Shown here piece after piece: positions 44,943 through 56,099 of a stretch of 64,000 nt of DNA. The notes under the pieces are model-generated. The model was not told the origin of the DNA and made no database searches. It was given only the letters and a program-made list of their open reading frames with translations. This stretch comes from Phyllostachys edulis (taxonomy: Eukaryota > Streptophyta > Magnoliopsida > Poales > Poaceae). Where the stretch lies: positions 42,349,518 to 42,413,517 of the forward strand of contig CM070559.1 of assembly GCA_036346405.1 (NCBI GenBank), in the 5' to 3' direction. The position numbers were made by a program, and so were the translations under genes. How positions within the stretch are numbered: the stretch's first letter is position 1; the number at the start of each line of letters is the position of its first letter.

Positions 44943-45290
44943 ATGCATCAACAAATGCACAGACCTTTATTAGATGCGATTACATTTTGTCTCTACAACT
45001 GTAGAGGCCTTTTATAGTGACATGCCGTCATATCTCTAATGAAGTACAGACGCTCTGTAACTACATTCTCATTGTGTCTCTTCAATTGTAGAGACGTGTT
45101 GAAAAGACATAATACGACGTCTCTAGGAACATAGTGACATCTTGTAGAGGTACTATATAATGCCTCTAGAAATATAGTGTCGTGTTGTAGAGATACTATA
45201 CGTACAAAATAATCTTATAGAGAATTACGTCTCTAGAAATATAGAGGTACTCTCATATACAAATGATTAATTGTACGTATATAACGACAT
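44943..45290. repeat. CACTA subterminal repeats, right of the copia insertion
   Basis: About ten TGTAGAGACG / CGTCTCTA / TGTAGAGGT units in both orientations continue those at 28730-28900, which shows both flanks belong to one CACTA element. Confidence 0.78.
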
Positions 45291-45636
45291 TTATATGAAC
45301 ATCCAATAACTTTTGTCATCATCGCTTTGAGACCCTTCAATACTAGATTAAATATTTTGCAAGACATACAAGAAAGACGTCATGCACAACATATAGGAAT
45401 GACAAATATATTAAGATTGTGCTTCATAAACAAGGATACCAAGCATTCATTTACAATAAAAACGTTCTGAAAGAACAAATTAAACTCCTAAAAGAGTCTG
45501 GAAGAACAAAGTAATCTCCTAAAATATCTTGAATAACAAAAGGTTGATGGAATTTCACGTAACTTTTTAGTGGTTTTTGGGGGTGGACCTCACTCTCTTA
45601 ATCTGGAAACGAATCATAAGATCTACAGTGCATATG

Positions 45637-45855
45637 TTATCCAAAACCTTTAGATGTAAACAAAGAATAAGTATTAATTGAGCTTACATATGTACGTGGC
45701 CAAGCAATACAATACCCAACGACATCTTGTACTGTTTGAATACCATCATATCGTTGAAGTAATCTTTCATCTTCAACATTGTTAAGACAGTGAAGAACAA
45801 CACAATAATATTCATTTCCAAGCACAGTTCCTCCAACCTCAATGTGTGCTATCCC
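45637..45855 (-). pseudogene. CACTA second-ORF remnant with DUF8039-like segment
   Basis: Minus-strand frame with LGNEYYCVVLHCLNNVEDER followed by YDGIQTVQDVVGYCIAWPRT. This segment is typical of the DUF8039 domain in the non-catalytic proteins of plant CACTA elements. An upstream AHIEVGGT extends it to about 45855, where a stop intervenes. It is a fragment; the remaining domains and the transposase are not found between here and 46257. The orientation indicates that the element's 3' end is the terminus at 28712. Confidence 0.65.
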
Positions 45856-46257
45856 TAGTTATTAAATTACCAGTAGCAACAACTGGATCTTTGTTTCTTA
45901 TGTTCGTCGAAAACAATAAGACCTTCTTTACCTTCTGTGAAAACAGTAAACACTAGAACTTTATCTATGCATGTATTCAAAATGTGATCTGCATGCCTTA
46001 AGAAAAAGGTAATATGTAAGCTTAAAGGTACAACACAGACCCGTTGTGACCTGTTTTGTTTCAGAACCCTGCTCGGAGTTGCCCATGATAGACAAAATAA
46101 TGAACGCTATCAATACAAAATAGAGAGATGTAGTCATGCTGTATTTTATTTGAAATACTACAGTACTATTTATAACAGACCACTGGGATCCCTTCTTCGT
46201 GTGGTGTTGATGAAGAACCGTTGCTACCCTCCTTGATTACTTTGGTATTGTTCTCAA
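45856..46257. other. Probable CACTA interior, no further domain recognised
   Basis: AT-rich sequence with no open frame of note. It lies between the DUF8039-like remnant and the next copia LTR. Confidence 0.4.
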
Positions 46258-46385
46258 TATTAGATGTGATAGATGTATATGTCTTTTCCCCGTTATATAA
46301 GGGGTTCCTTGCATATATGTCACCATGTACTTGTATATATATTAGCCCATTGGCCTCATAATGAATACAAGCGCTATTCATAATA
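46258..46385 (+). repeat. LTR of the outer short-LTR copia copy
   Basis: It starts TATTAGATGTGATAGATG, contains TTAGCCCATTGGCCTCATAA, and ends CGCTATTCATAATA before the priming site TGGTATCAGAGC (46386-46397). It aligns with the LTRs at 46871 and 50916 but carries several differences. Confidence 0.82.
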
Positions 46386-46870
46386 TGGTATCAGAGCGAG
46401 GTTAGGGTTAGGGTCTTCTGATTCTGCCGCATGGTCTTTCCGCCCGCCGCTTCTTAGCGCCTTTCGTGTCCTCTGCTGGTCGCCGTCGCTTGTCGTCACC
46501 GGTCTCCTCTAGATGTCGGTTCCTCTGGCCGCGCGTCGATCGCCCATGATCGTCGGAAGCCACGCGTCGGCCAGCGTCGTTGCCTCTGCGCCAGCACCAC
46601 GCCTGCGACCTTCGCTGCCTCCTCACTTGCCGCAAGCGACCACCGGGTTTTCGCCGCCTCGGCGCGACTTCGTCGACCGCCGGGCTTCGTCGCCCTGCGC
46701 CTCGGATTCCACCGAGTGGTGGGCGAAGTCGGTCCAGCCGGCTGTGCCACCGTCCCACCGGAGGACGCGGTCATCGGAGACACCAGTGTAGGGGCCCCGT
46801 CTCTCTCCACCGTGGTGGAACGTGAACCCCAGTGGGCGCCCCGCAGCCCTCCGTCTCCGTGTGGCTACCA
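46386..46870 (+). other. Leader of the outer copia copy
   Basis: The priming site at 46386-46397 is followed by a GC-rich stretch, open in several frames on both strands, without gag motifs. High GC and the lack of conserved residues argue against a gene. Confidence 0.5.
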
Positions 46871-46975
46871 AGTTAGAGATATATGTATAGTGTTATTTGC
46901 ATATTCACCTCCTATACGTTGTATATATATACTGGCCCAATGGCCTCATATTGAATACAAGCGCTATTCATAACA
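46871..46975 (+). repeat. 5' LTR of the inner copia copy
   Basis: It starts AGTTAGAGATATATGTATAG (the 3' copy has TGTTAGAG), lacks a 24-bp segment around TATTCCCCATTGTTATGAGG present in the 3' LTR, and ends CGCTATTCATAACA before TGGTATCAGAGC (46976-46987). Confidence 0.85.
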
Positions 46976-47249
46976 TGGTATCAGAGCAAACCTAGGGTTT
47001 GTTTTAAATCGAAACCACCGGGTTTGTACTTCCGCTTGCCCAAACTTATTTGCCGCTTGCTTGTCGTCCGGAATCGGCGCGCCTTGCTTTGGCGTCGCCT
47101 CCACCGCCGCCGCCTCGGTGTCACTCAGACTCGGCGCGCCTTGCTTTGGCGTCTCCTCCACCACCGTCGCCTCTTTGCCCGAGCTTGGCGACCACGCGCT
47201 CGTCTCTGCCGCCGCCTGCCGCCCGATGGCTTTCGTTCGCCTGAGTGGT

Positions 47250-50200
47250 GCTGGTTTGATGCTACTCCCCTCCGTGCTCGCCGCTCGTCCACCTGCTACA
47301 CCGACTGCTCCACGCTTCAGCACACTGCCTCCTCCAGCGGCTACCACAGGTGGTGGTGGCCGCCCTCCATCTGGCGGTGGCCGTCCTCACTCCTCACTAC
47401 TCCTACTGCAATAAGGTCGGTCACATTGAGTCCCAGTGCTATAAGAAGCAGCGGCATCTTTCATGCCGTTCTTCTACTAGCAGTGGCACTGGTGTTTCTA
47501 CATCAACGTCTGCATCGACTCCTTGGCGATTTCTCTCCTGGCGAGAGATAGCAGACTTGGCCTTTGCTTGCCGCCGAGTTCTCTCTCGACATGTTCTGTA
47601 GTTTCTACATCGACGTCTGCATCGACTCCTTAGCAGTTTCTCTTCTTGGCGAGAGATAGCGGACTTCGACGTCTGCTGCCGCCTGAGTTCTCCTCAGCAG
47701 TTCTGCGGTTTACGCTCTTGACTCTTGAGCACTCTGAAACCACCCCTACACAAATCCGGTACCTCCCGTGGATTCTTGATTACGGAGCATCTTTTCACAT
47801 GACTTGATTCTTCCACTGTCTTTCATTACACCTCTTGATTCTCTGTTAGTGTTCCTACTGGCGATGGTACCTCTTTTTACATCTCTGGTTGAGGACCTCT
47901 TAGCAACTCATCTTTTCATGTTCCTTACATTGCTCGTGTTCCTCGCCTTACCATGCGGCTTCTTCTGTTTGGGCCAGATTATTGACCTTGGTTGTCGGGT
48001 CATTCCGACTTGACTCTTGTTGTGTTGAGCGCCACAGGAGCTCGGTTGGTTCGACCCTCGGCGCCTTGACTCATGCATCTCTGGGAGCTTGGTAGTTTCA
48101 CCTTCCTTCCGCGCCACCGTCGCCGCCCGATCTCTCGCTCGCCACTCCATCTACGGGCTCTTTCGGCGGTGGCATCCTTTGTCTTGGTCATCTGTGTGGA
48201 TCTCGTCTGTCGTCTTTAGTTAAATGCGTGGCCTTTTGGGTCTGCATCTCAAGAGGCGTGTCTTTAGATTGTCAAGGCGCAAGTTAGGTAAATAGATTGA
48301 CTTCCTTATCCTCATAGTGAGTTAGTGTCTCGGCGTCCCTTTGATCTTGTTCATTTAGATGTTTGGGGTCCGGCTCCCTTCGTTTCGAAAGGGGTCATCG
48401 ATATTATATCATATTTATAGATGATTTCTCTCGCCACACTTGGATATATTTCATATCTTCTCGTAGTGAGGCCTTGTCTATCTATAAATAATTTGCCACT
48501 ATGGTTAGCACATAGTTCTCCACTCTATTCGTGTCTTTAAATCTTGACTCTCTTGGCGAATACCTCTCTCGTTACCTCGCGGCTTCCTTCTTTGGCGGGG
48601 CACTCTCGCTCAGTTCTCTTGTCCTGGTGCTCATGCTCAGAATGGTGTCGCTGAGTGCAAGCATCGTCACTTCCTTGAGTCGGCTCGTGCACTGAAGATT
48701 GCCGCCTCTATTCCACCTCACTTTTGGGCCAAGGCTGTTTCCACGGCCACCTACCTCGTCAACATCCGACCTCTTACGCTCTTGAGGTGCAATCCTGTTG
48801 GCGTCTCGTGGTCTTCTTCGACTACTCTGTCCTTCGTCTGCATTTGGTTGCATTTGCTCGTTCTCCTCGCCCTCGAGAACGCACCAAAGCCGACCGCTTC
48901 GATCTGTTGAGTGTGTCTTTACGGGATCTGATCACAGAGCACAAGGGCTATCGATCTGGGATCCTGTTGGTCGACGGATGCAGATTTCTCGGGATGTGAC
49001 TTTCGACGAGTCTTGTCCCTTCTACCCACATCATGTCTCTCCTTCGGCTTCCTCTGTGGAGTCTCTGTCTTTTTTTACCTTTCCAGATACACATATATCT
49101 ATCTTGCCCTCGTCCACTCATCTCCCTGAGTCTCCACATATTCCTCCTGTGGCTTCTCCGCCATTGTCACCGCTTGCTTCGTCTCATGCGGTTCCTCAAG
49201 CTCCTCCCCCTACAGTGCCTTTTGCCCCTCTTTTCTACACTCGTTGACCTCGTATTGAGGATCTTCCAGATGAGCCATCTTCTCCTGATGTTCCATCTTC
49301 TCCTGATGCTCCATCTTCCCCTGATGGGTCATCTTCTCCTCGTTATGCTCTCCGCGATCACCAATCGATTCGACCCCCTGCCCGTTTTGCTTTTCTTTGG
49401 TCTTTGCTACTCATGAGCTTTGTCTCCTCTGGGATCTTTGTTACTCACCACGAGTGGCGGCATGCCATGGCCGAGAGATTCTTGCCCTCGGCGTCTTGGT
49501 ACTTGGGATCTTGTTCCTTTTCCATCTCTCGTCCTATCACATGTAAGTGGGTCTATAAGATTAAGACTTCGCTCGATGGCTCTCTTGGCGCTATAAAGCG
49601 CGTCTTGTTGCTCGTGGCTTCGGCAAAGAGCATGGTCGTGACTTCTGACGAGACTTTTGCTCCTCGGCTCACATGACCACTGTCGCACTCTTCTTCGGTG
49701 GCGTCTGCTGCCATCGGGTGCATTCTCGGCTTGATGTCAGAATGCATTTCTTAATGGCAAGTTGCGTGAGGAGGTCTACATACATCGCCACACAGGTATT
49801 CATTCTTGAGGTCATGAGTGCATGCAGCCATTAAGCTCTCTCTATGGCCTTAAGCAAACCCTCGTGCTTGGTTTGAGCACTTCTCCTCTATAGTCCTTCT
49901 TCTGCTGGTTTTTACTAGTGATCATGATCCCGCTCTTTGTCCACACTTCGTCTCGTGGTCGGACTCTTCTTCTTCTGTATGTTGATGATATGATCATTCT
50001 GGGAGATGATTCTGAGTACATTGCTTTTGTCAAGGCTCGTCTTAGTGAGTAGTACCTTATGTCGGATCTTGGTCCTCTTCGTTACTTCCTTGGGATTGAG
50101 GTTACTTCCACTCCAGATGGTTTCTTTATGTCCCAAGAGAAGTATATTCAGGATCTTCTTGATCGCGCCTCTCTCACTGATCAGCGTACTCCCATGGAGC

Positions 50201-50885
50201 TCAATGTTCACCTCCTACCCTCTGATGGCGAACCTCTTTACGATCCAGGCTACGCTATCGTCATCTTGTTGGGAGTCTTGTCTACCTTCTTGTTACTCAT
50301 CCGGATATCACTTATCCGATCCACATTACGAGTCGATTCGTCTCTGCTCCCACTCGAGTCCACTCTGACCACCTTCTTCAAGTTCTGCGATACCTTTGTG
50401 GGACTATCTCTCGCCGTCTCTTCTTTCCACACTCCATTTCGTTCTGACTTGAGCTTATTCGGATGCTACTTGGGCGATGATCCCTCGATCGCCGGTCTAT
50501 CTCTTCTTCTTGTGTTTTTCTTGGTGGTTCTCTCATTGCACGGAAGATGAAGAAACAAACTGCATCCCATTCGAGTCAGAGGTGAGTTCTGAGCTATGGC
50601 TCTCTTGGCACAGAGATTACTTGGCTACGGTGGTTACTTGAGGATTTTGGTGTTTACGTCACTACACCGGCTCCTCTCTTGTCGAGACGATCTGGTGCTA
50701 TCAAGATGTGCGTGAACCTATGAAGCATGAGCTCACTAAGCATATTGGTGTTGATGCTTCCTTCATGAGGTCTTGTGTGCATGATCGGTGATTGCTCTTG
50801 ATATGTGCCTTGAGCTTGGATAGCGGATTTCTTCACGAAGACCTAGACTCGAGTACAGCACGGCTTCTACCTCTCCAAACTCAGT
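47250..50885 (+). pseudogene. gag end and pol of the inner copia copy, heavily broken
   Basis: The gag C-terminus has a glycine-rich stretch and the zinc knuckle YCNKVGHIESQCYKK (near 47400-47450). Protease is WILDYGASFHMT (47773-47806), with the usual DSG changed to DYG. Integrase shows FDLVHLDVWGPAPF (48340-48385), the catalytic-core end AHAQNGVAECKHRHF (48631-48676) and FWAKAVSTATYLVNIRP (48723-48775). Reverse transcriptase shows CKWVYKIKTSLDGSL (49542-49587), NAFLNGKLREEVY (near 49744-49783), YGLKQ (near 49839), YVDDMIILGDDSEYIAF (49978-50030) and LGPLRYFLGIEVTSTPDGFF (50067-50127). RNase H ends with KHELTKHIGVDASF (near 50723-50765). Stops and indels are spread throughout. Confidence 0.87.
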
Positions 50886-50900
50886 GTTGTTGATCCACCA

Positions 50901-50915
50901 TGAGTTTGAGGGGGG
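50901..50915 (+). other. Polypurine tract of the inner copia copy
   Basis: GAGTTTGAGGGGGG directly precedes TGTTAGAGAT of the 3' LTR. Confidence 0.75.
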
Positions 50916-51045
50916 TGTTAGAGATATATGTATAGTGTGTTATTCCCCATTGTTATGAGGGATTGTTTGCATATTCACCTCCTGTACGTTGTATATCTAT
51001 ACTGGCCCATTGGCCTCATATTGAATAAAAGCGCTATTCATAACA
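50916..51045 (+). repeat. 3' LTR of the inner copia copy
   Basis: It runs from TGTTAGAGATATATGTATAG to CGCTATTCATAACA. It keeps the TATTCCCCATTGTTATGAGG segment that the 5' LTR has lost. Confidence 0.88.
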
Positions 51046-51269
51046 AGCGCCACATGCGCTGTGCTGCACATCGGGATTCCACCGCCTCCGTCCGCTGCAG
51101 CGCCTCAAGTTTTCCGCAGCCGCCGCCCTTCCACTTCCGCCGTCGTCGCCAGGCCTGCCTTCGCCGTCGCCGCCACCGCCAGGGGGAACTAGGGTTCCCC
51201 ATGCGTGGTCTTCTCTATGAGCTTTGGCTCGTCTTGACCTAGTCTTTGCTCTTTAAAAAAGTGACGTAG

Positions 51270-51303
<34 letters not shown>
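51270..51303 (+). repeat. Poly(A) run of 34
   Basis: Thirty-four consecutive A follow GTGACGTAG and precede CGTTGTTCT. It lies in the leader of the outer copia copy, 78 bp before the gag ATG. Confidence 0.95.
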
Positions 51304-51304
<1 letters not shown>

Positions 51305-51381
51305 GTTGTTCTAAAAACGTTGTCGCCGCCGCCATTGAACCGTTGCCTTAGTCGGTCGTCTTGAGTCGGTAGCGCATACCA

Positions 51382-52255
51382 ATGGGCACTGTTTTCGTTC
51401 CTCACTGCCCGGTGATCTTCAATGGTCTCAATTATCGGGACTGGTTTTAGCATATGCGCCTCCACATGCGTGGTCAATGCCTTTGGGAGTTTCTTACTGG
51501 CGAGTTGTCTTGTCCACCTCGCCCTGCTTCGCCTGTCGGGCCTGTACTCCCAAAAGATGCTTCCGAAGACGCTCATACAAAAGCATCTGAGGTTTTTGAG
51601 GATATCATGGAGACTTTTCAGACTCAGTATGCTGTCTACAAGACATGGATTGATGAGAATGCTCGTGCCTTTGCTATTCTGGTGCTTCGATTCTCAAGAG
51701 TTTCTCACACTCTTGAGTCGCATGGTTGCTCTTGCCGTCCGGATTCTGTTGGTTACATTGCCTGATCTTTTAGTGAGAGACCACCTTCTACTTCTTCCTC
51801 GGTATATCACCTTGGATTCTTGACTCGATGCTTCCTTTCATATGACATCGATTCCACAGTCTCACTTCTATTAGTCCTTTAGTTTGCTCCTATCCTTTGT
51901 TAGAGACGGCAGATGGTACCCCTCTTTCTGTCGTAGGACGATGCACTCTTTCGAATTCCTCTTTTCATATTCATGTTGTTTCTAATGTTCCCAAACTAAC
52001 CATGCAACTCATATCTGCCGGTCAGCTCACTGATCATGGTTGTCATGTTATTCTAGATTCTGATTCTTGTTGTGTTCAGGATCGACGCACGGGAACTCTG
52101 GTTGGTACTGGCCCTCGCCGCCGTGACTAACATCGTCTCTGGGAGCTTGACTGGCTTCGTTTTCCTTTCGCTGCCCTACCAGTATTGTCACCTCCACAGT
52201 CGTCGTTGCTTCTGCTGCATCCACCACTGCGTCTTTTGCTCAGTGGCATCATCGT
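51382..52255 (+). pseudogene. gag N-terminus, protease and pre-integrase of the outer copia copy
   Basis: ATG at 51382. Gag is FNGLNYRDWF, a stop, then MRLHMRGQCLWEFLTGELSC (51454-51510) and YAVYKTWIDENARAFAILV (near 51630-51690). The middle of gag and the zinc knuckle are missing, because within about 100 bp the sequence passes to protease (DASFHMTSI, near 51828-51855). It continues with ADGTPLSVVGR (near 51909) and VPKLTMQLISAGQLTDHG (near 51985-52040), QDRRTGTLVGTG (52078-52110) and the AQWHH of the pre-integrase region at 52239-52254, where the chromovirus LTR begins. Confidence 0.82.
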
Positions 52256-55170
52256 TGGTAAAACCCATTCCTATTCAATCGGCCAAGATCTTGTGCGGCC
52301 CCGAAACTCACCGCAGCGTCTTGCTTTCAGCTCCGTCCTCGGACGCGTGGGCAGCGTGTTAGTCTCCTTGCCGAGATGGGCCCGTCTTGGCGTCGTCATC
52401 TTTGAGTCGGCTTCTTCCTCGTGCGCGCTCGCATCCGTCCGCCATTGAAGCTCCTCGAGCCCTCGTCCGACAACGCGATTTCCCAACTGAAGTCCTTCTA
52501 GAAACCATGCCAAATCTTCTCTAACTCCCCCACACCCATTTCGGTTGAGATCAAATCCTGAATCGACCTTTATCTCTGGAAATTCCAAAATCATTTTCGT
52601 GTTCTTCTCGGACTCATTTTGGGGATTTCCTATCCCGTGCCACCCCGGCCCTATAAGAGGCACCCCCGGGTTCGCAATCACCTCCACAACCCAAAGCCGC
52701 CACCCTCTTCCACCCCACAGCTCTAGCGCTGCCGCAATTCAAAGTTTAGGTCTCCAGCTGAGGTTTAGGGTTTCGTGAATTCCACCGCCGCCGGTGACGC
52801 CCTGCCTCTGTGGACTACGCCATCGACTTTCTCATCGCTGGAGCTTCCTCGAGGACCCCTTCATTGCCCCGGAGCCTCACCGGGGCCGCCGGACGACAAA
52901 AACCGAAGTGCTCCATCGCTTCGAGCTCGCCGCTGGCCACCACCGTCCGCCTCAACCACCCGGAGTTGGCTCGCTAGGTTCACAATAACCTGGGCTATCT
53001 CCTGGTACCACCCATCTCCGGCGAGGAGTCGCCGTTCGCCGTCGACCATCAGGCCTAATGCTGGTCACCGTCGATGTCGACGTTGCAGTCCGTGTCAGCA
53101 TCCACCTTAGCACCAGTTCAGCTCCTTTGCTTGTGTGTCGTCCTACGTGGCGCCACCTCAGCGTGCGTGTGTCAGCCCAGCTCAAACCAGATTCAATCGG
53201 TTCGGTGAACCAAGTTCGCCGTGAACCCAGTTGCTGACATGTGGGGCCCACATGTCAGGGTTTTCTTTTTATTATCTTTATTCCGGAAAATCCATTGCTA
53301 ACGTCATCGTTGCGCAATAATCCGTTTTTTCTTTTAAGAAATAATTCGGAAATTCGGAATAATCCAAAATTAGGGTTTTCTTTTATATTCAAACTTTCAA
53401 AGCCCATATCTTTTGCATCCAAACTCCGTTTGTGCCCATTCAAATTTCTAAATTCATCTAAATTCAAGATCTATTTATATGAGATTTTTATTTAATTTTT
53501 GGAGTTTGTTTTGCCTCTATTATTTATTTGTTTTGTTTATTTATTTCGTTTACGAGTAGACGTCGATACTTCGGGAAGATTTGAAGAAGAAGAAGCACCT
53601 CAATAACAAGATCAGTACCTAGACCTATTCCATGGAAAGTTATACCTTTGATCATATTGAACCCAGTTTTTAAAAGTTATGTTAATTCAAATTATTGTAT
53701 TTACTTTAAGTATTTATTTAAATGCTTTTAGGTTTAGTTTTTAATCCAATTTGTTATATCCACACTTGTCTATTATTATGTCATAATATTTTGTCACCCT
53801 AGATTGGTTTAATTAGTTGGTATTATCGTAGCACCACCGTGGGTTGGTTAGATACAATTAGTCTACTTAGCCATGCCACGAGTCATCATTTCATGTAAGT
53901 TGCAATTATAAACCTGACTAAGTGATTATAGAACTAAGTGATAAAACTGTGTGTACTATGTGCTATTACACGTTGATGGCATGTGTTGAACTTAACCAAC
54001 AGGGTGGGAAAGGATTTAGACGGAGGCAAGTGGTACTATGTGCTACTTTGGGTGGAGCTGTGTACACGGGAATAATAAACTGTGTGCATAGGGATTTGTA
54101 GTTAATTTGAAAGTCTTGTCTTGGTTAATTAAGGACTTAACTTTGTGTGCCATTGAACTGAGCCTTACTGTACGACCACATGCCTGATAGGACGGGCCTA
54201 ACTTAGTAAGTTATGGATTCTTGACATTGATTACTCAGGAAGTAGGTTAGGCTGTGTTTCATGGGTGGAGGTGTGTTCTACCAAGTAGTCACATCACGAG
54301 GTGGTTCGCCGTGTCCCTATCCAACGGTGTGTGTCGAACCAATCACTGTGTATAGTTTGGTATGATGGTTAAGCACACTGGGAGTATCAATGCTTGAGAT
54401 CAAGTTTCTGAAACGTTTTATTATGATTAGTGCTAGCTACACTAGTTGTATCGTGTGGGTAAAGTATACAAACTCTGCAGAGTGTTTAATTAATCTATTC
54501 GAATAGCCGCGTCCGCGGTCATGGACACACACGAGGGGTAGATTTTCATAAAAACTCTTGCGAAGGGAGCTATGTGATCTAAGTCATATGGCTGTGTGAA
54601 TAACTTATTTAGGCCATGTGTCTTTATGAAATCAAACTGTTAAAATTAGTATTATCTATTTGTTTTACTTTATGCTTTCAATCTATTATTCATATTCAAG
54701 TTGCACATGTTGCATTTCTGCAAAAGAACCACAGAAGCCATACCTTTGGAATAAGCCTGCATCTATACATTGCATTCTGTGGTATAACTTGCAAGTACGG
54801 CTATGTATTCATGCTTGCTAAATCAAATCAACGAAGAGGAGGAGTCATCGCTTTGCTTTAGGAGGAGTTCTCTGAAGGTGCACGATCGTTAGGGTCTTGA
54901 TCGATCGGTTGCCTGTGGTGAATTGATGGGATTCCGCTGAAGTTATATGTTCCGCTGTTATTTAATTATCTGTTAGCCCTGCGTGGCTTAATAAGTGTAA
55001 ACTCGACCATAAGGTCAAAATCATTATTTGTTAATCAAATTACTCGTTTATGTTATTAATCGTCTTGTGTGGATCGATATTCATCTATGTTGACACTATG
55101 TGCACTAGCGTGATTCTAGACTAGTGCATTATATACAGAGGGTCCAAAATTGCATTTTTGGGTCCCGACA
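52256..55170 (+). mobile_element. Chromovirus (Tekay-type) LTR, plus strand, solo
   Basis: It begins TGGTAAAACCCATTCC (compare TGTAACACCC) and ends TTTTTGGGTCCCGACA. The interior matches the minus-strand solo LTR at 35332-38799, for example AAGCCCATATCTTTTGCATC at 53399, CGTCGATACTTCGGGAAG near 53560, and ATTCGAATAGCCGCGTCCGC at 54498. No priming site follows, so it is a solo LTR or a fragment. The flanks ATCGT and CTCTG do not match. Confidence 0.78.
52651..52658 (+). promoter_or_regulatory. TATA box of the plus-strand chromovirus LTR
   Basis: CCCTATAAGAGGCACCCCC gives a TATA-like core followed by a C-rich start region, about 400 bp into the LTR. Confidence 0.5.
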
Positions 55171-55408
55171 CTCTGTTCGCGGTCTTCACCCTATAAAGCG
55201 AGCACCAAAAAGCCCCTTGCCCCCTCTTCATTTTGCCCCAAGCACCATCGTCTACCTCGAATCCATTCGGCCGGAACGCCTACCACCACCGCCTTCTTCC
55301 TCAGGCCTGACCACGCCGCCTTCACCCCGATCTCCCTCTCTGGTGAGCCCCGAGCCAAGCTATGCGTGTCATATCGCATTTTTGAGCTTCCTCCTCCATT
55401 TCCCCCTC
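55171..55408 (+). other. Further LTR-like fragment, unplaced
   Basis: It includes TTCACCCTATAAAGCGAGCA followed by CT-rich sequence, like the promoter and transcript start of a gypsy LTR. It flanks the SIRE-like solo LTR, and 57607-57625 (TTATTTCGGATGCTACACC) would be its continuation. Confidence 0.4.
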
Positions 55409-56040
55409 TGTAGGATCGAGGATAACCGACTAGAGGGGGTGAATAGGAGGTTTTAAAACTTTTTAGCAAATTAAAAATTTAAGCCAAATATGAATTATGT
55501 CTAAACTAGATACAATTCTAGCTAAGCAATTTGATACAAGATAAATGCTAGAATTATAAATGCGGAATAAGTAAAGACAAGAATTAACTACAAAAGAGAT
55601 AACGATGTTTTTCTCGTGGTATCGAAGACTTGCCGGTCTTCACTAGTCCACGTTGAGGAAGCTTGAATGAATCAAGCCGGCTCCACAAATTAAGCCTTCC
55701 CTCGATCACTATTGGTTGTTCTTCCTCCGCTCCGGAGATGGTGAACACCGAACCACTCACAATCTTGGCACCGGGCCTCTTCACAAGCTTCTTGAAGAGA
55801 CCACCGAGCTCTCACCACCAAGCCGTCTAGGAGTTCAGTAAAAACTCCAAGCGTAATAATCGATGACCTTCGCTTGATGGCACTCAAGTGCAAATGGATC
55901 AAGTAGAATGAGTGAATGCACTTGAATTGGCTCAACTACCTCACAATGAATGCACAAGTGTATTTGAGGTGTTGAATGAATGCTCAAGGCTTTAAGGATG
56001 TTAAATGAAGAGTTGCATCCTGTCCTAGAGTAGGTGGAGG

Positions 56041-56051
56041 GGTATTTATAA
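56041..56051 (-). promoter_or_regulatory. TATA box of the SIRE-like solo LTR
   Basis: On the minus strand TTATAAATACCCCTCC, a standard plant TATA element. The equivalent in the second copy is GGCTATAAATACC (58340-58352, minus strand). Confidence 0.65.
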
Positions 56052-56099
56052 TCCCCACAACAAAATCCAACCGTTATGAGAGAAACCCCAACTTTTCAG

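Larger units (their letters stand above)
28712..46257 (-). mobile_element. Second CACTA transposon, partial, split by a copia insertion
   Basis: It starts CACTACAACAAAACTGACTC at 28712, a typical CACTA end, followed by subterminal units of the TGTAGAGACG type. The element is visible as 28712-28906 and, after the copia insertion (28907-44937 plus its duplication), 44943 to about 46257. The second part continues the subterminal units and then carries a minus-strand DUF8039-type coding remnant. Coding on the minus strand makes the left end the 3' end. The other terminus is not found; the short-LTR copia material from 46258 may have cut it. The right boundary is therefore arbitrary. Confidence 0.72.
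46871..51045 (+). mobile_element. Short-LTR Ty1-copia element (inner copy), 4.2 kb
   Basis: LTRs at 46871-46975 and 50916-51045 bound a priming site, a gag whose N-terminal part is missing, protease, integrase, reverse transcriptase and RNase H, then a polypurine tract. The 5-bp flanks (TACCA and AGCGC) do not match, so the copy may be rearranged. Dense stops and frameshifts mark it as older or faster decayed than the copia element at 28907-44937, to which its protein motifs are related. Confidence 0.8.
46258..52255 (+). mobile_element. Internally deleted short-LTR copia element (outer copy), 3' end lost
   Basis: LTR 46258-46385, a TGGTATCAGAGC priming site and leader to 46870 are followed by a second copia copy (46871-51045). 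After that come more leader with a poly(A) run, an N-terminal gag fragment, protease and the start of the GAG-pre-integrase region. The element then stops at the chromovirus LTR at 52256 in the middle of QWHHR. I read this as an outer copy holding a nested relative, but without target duplications a rearrangement between two neighbours is also possible. Confidence 0.55.

Noticed and set aside
46408..46975. Overlapping frames of 80-116 codons on both strands
   Set aside because: GC-rich copia leader; no gag motif and no codon pattern that favours one frame.
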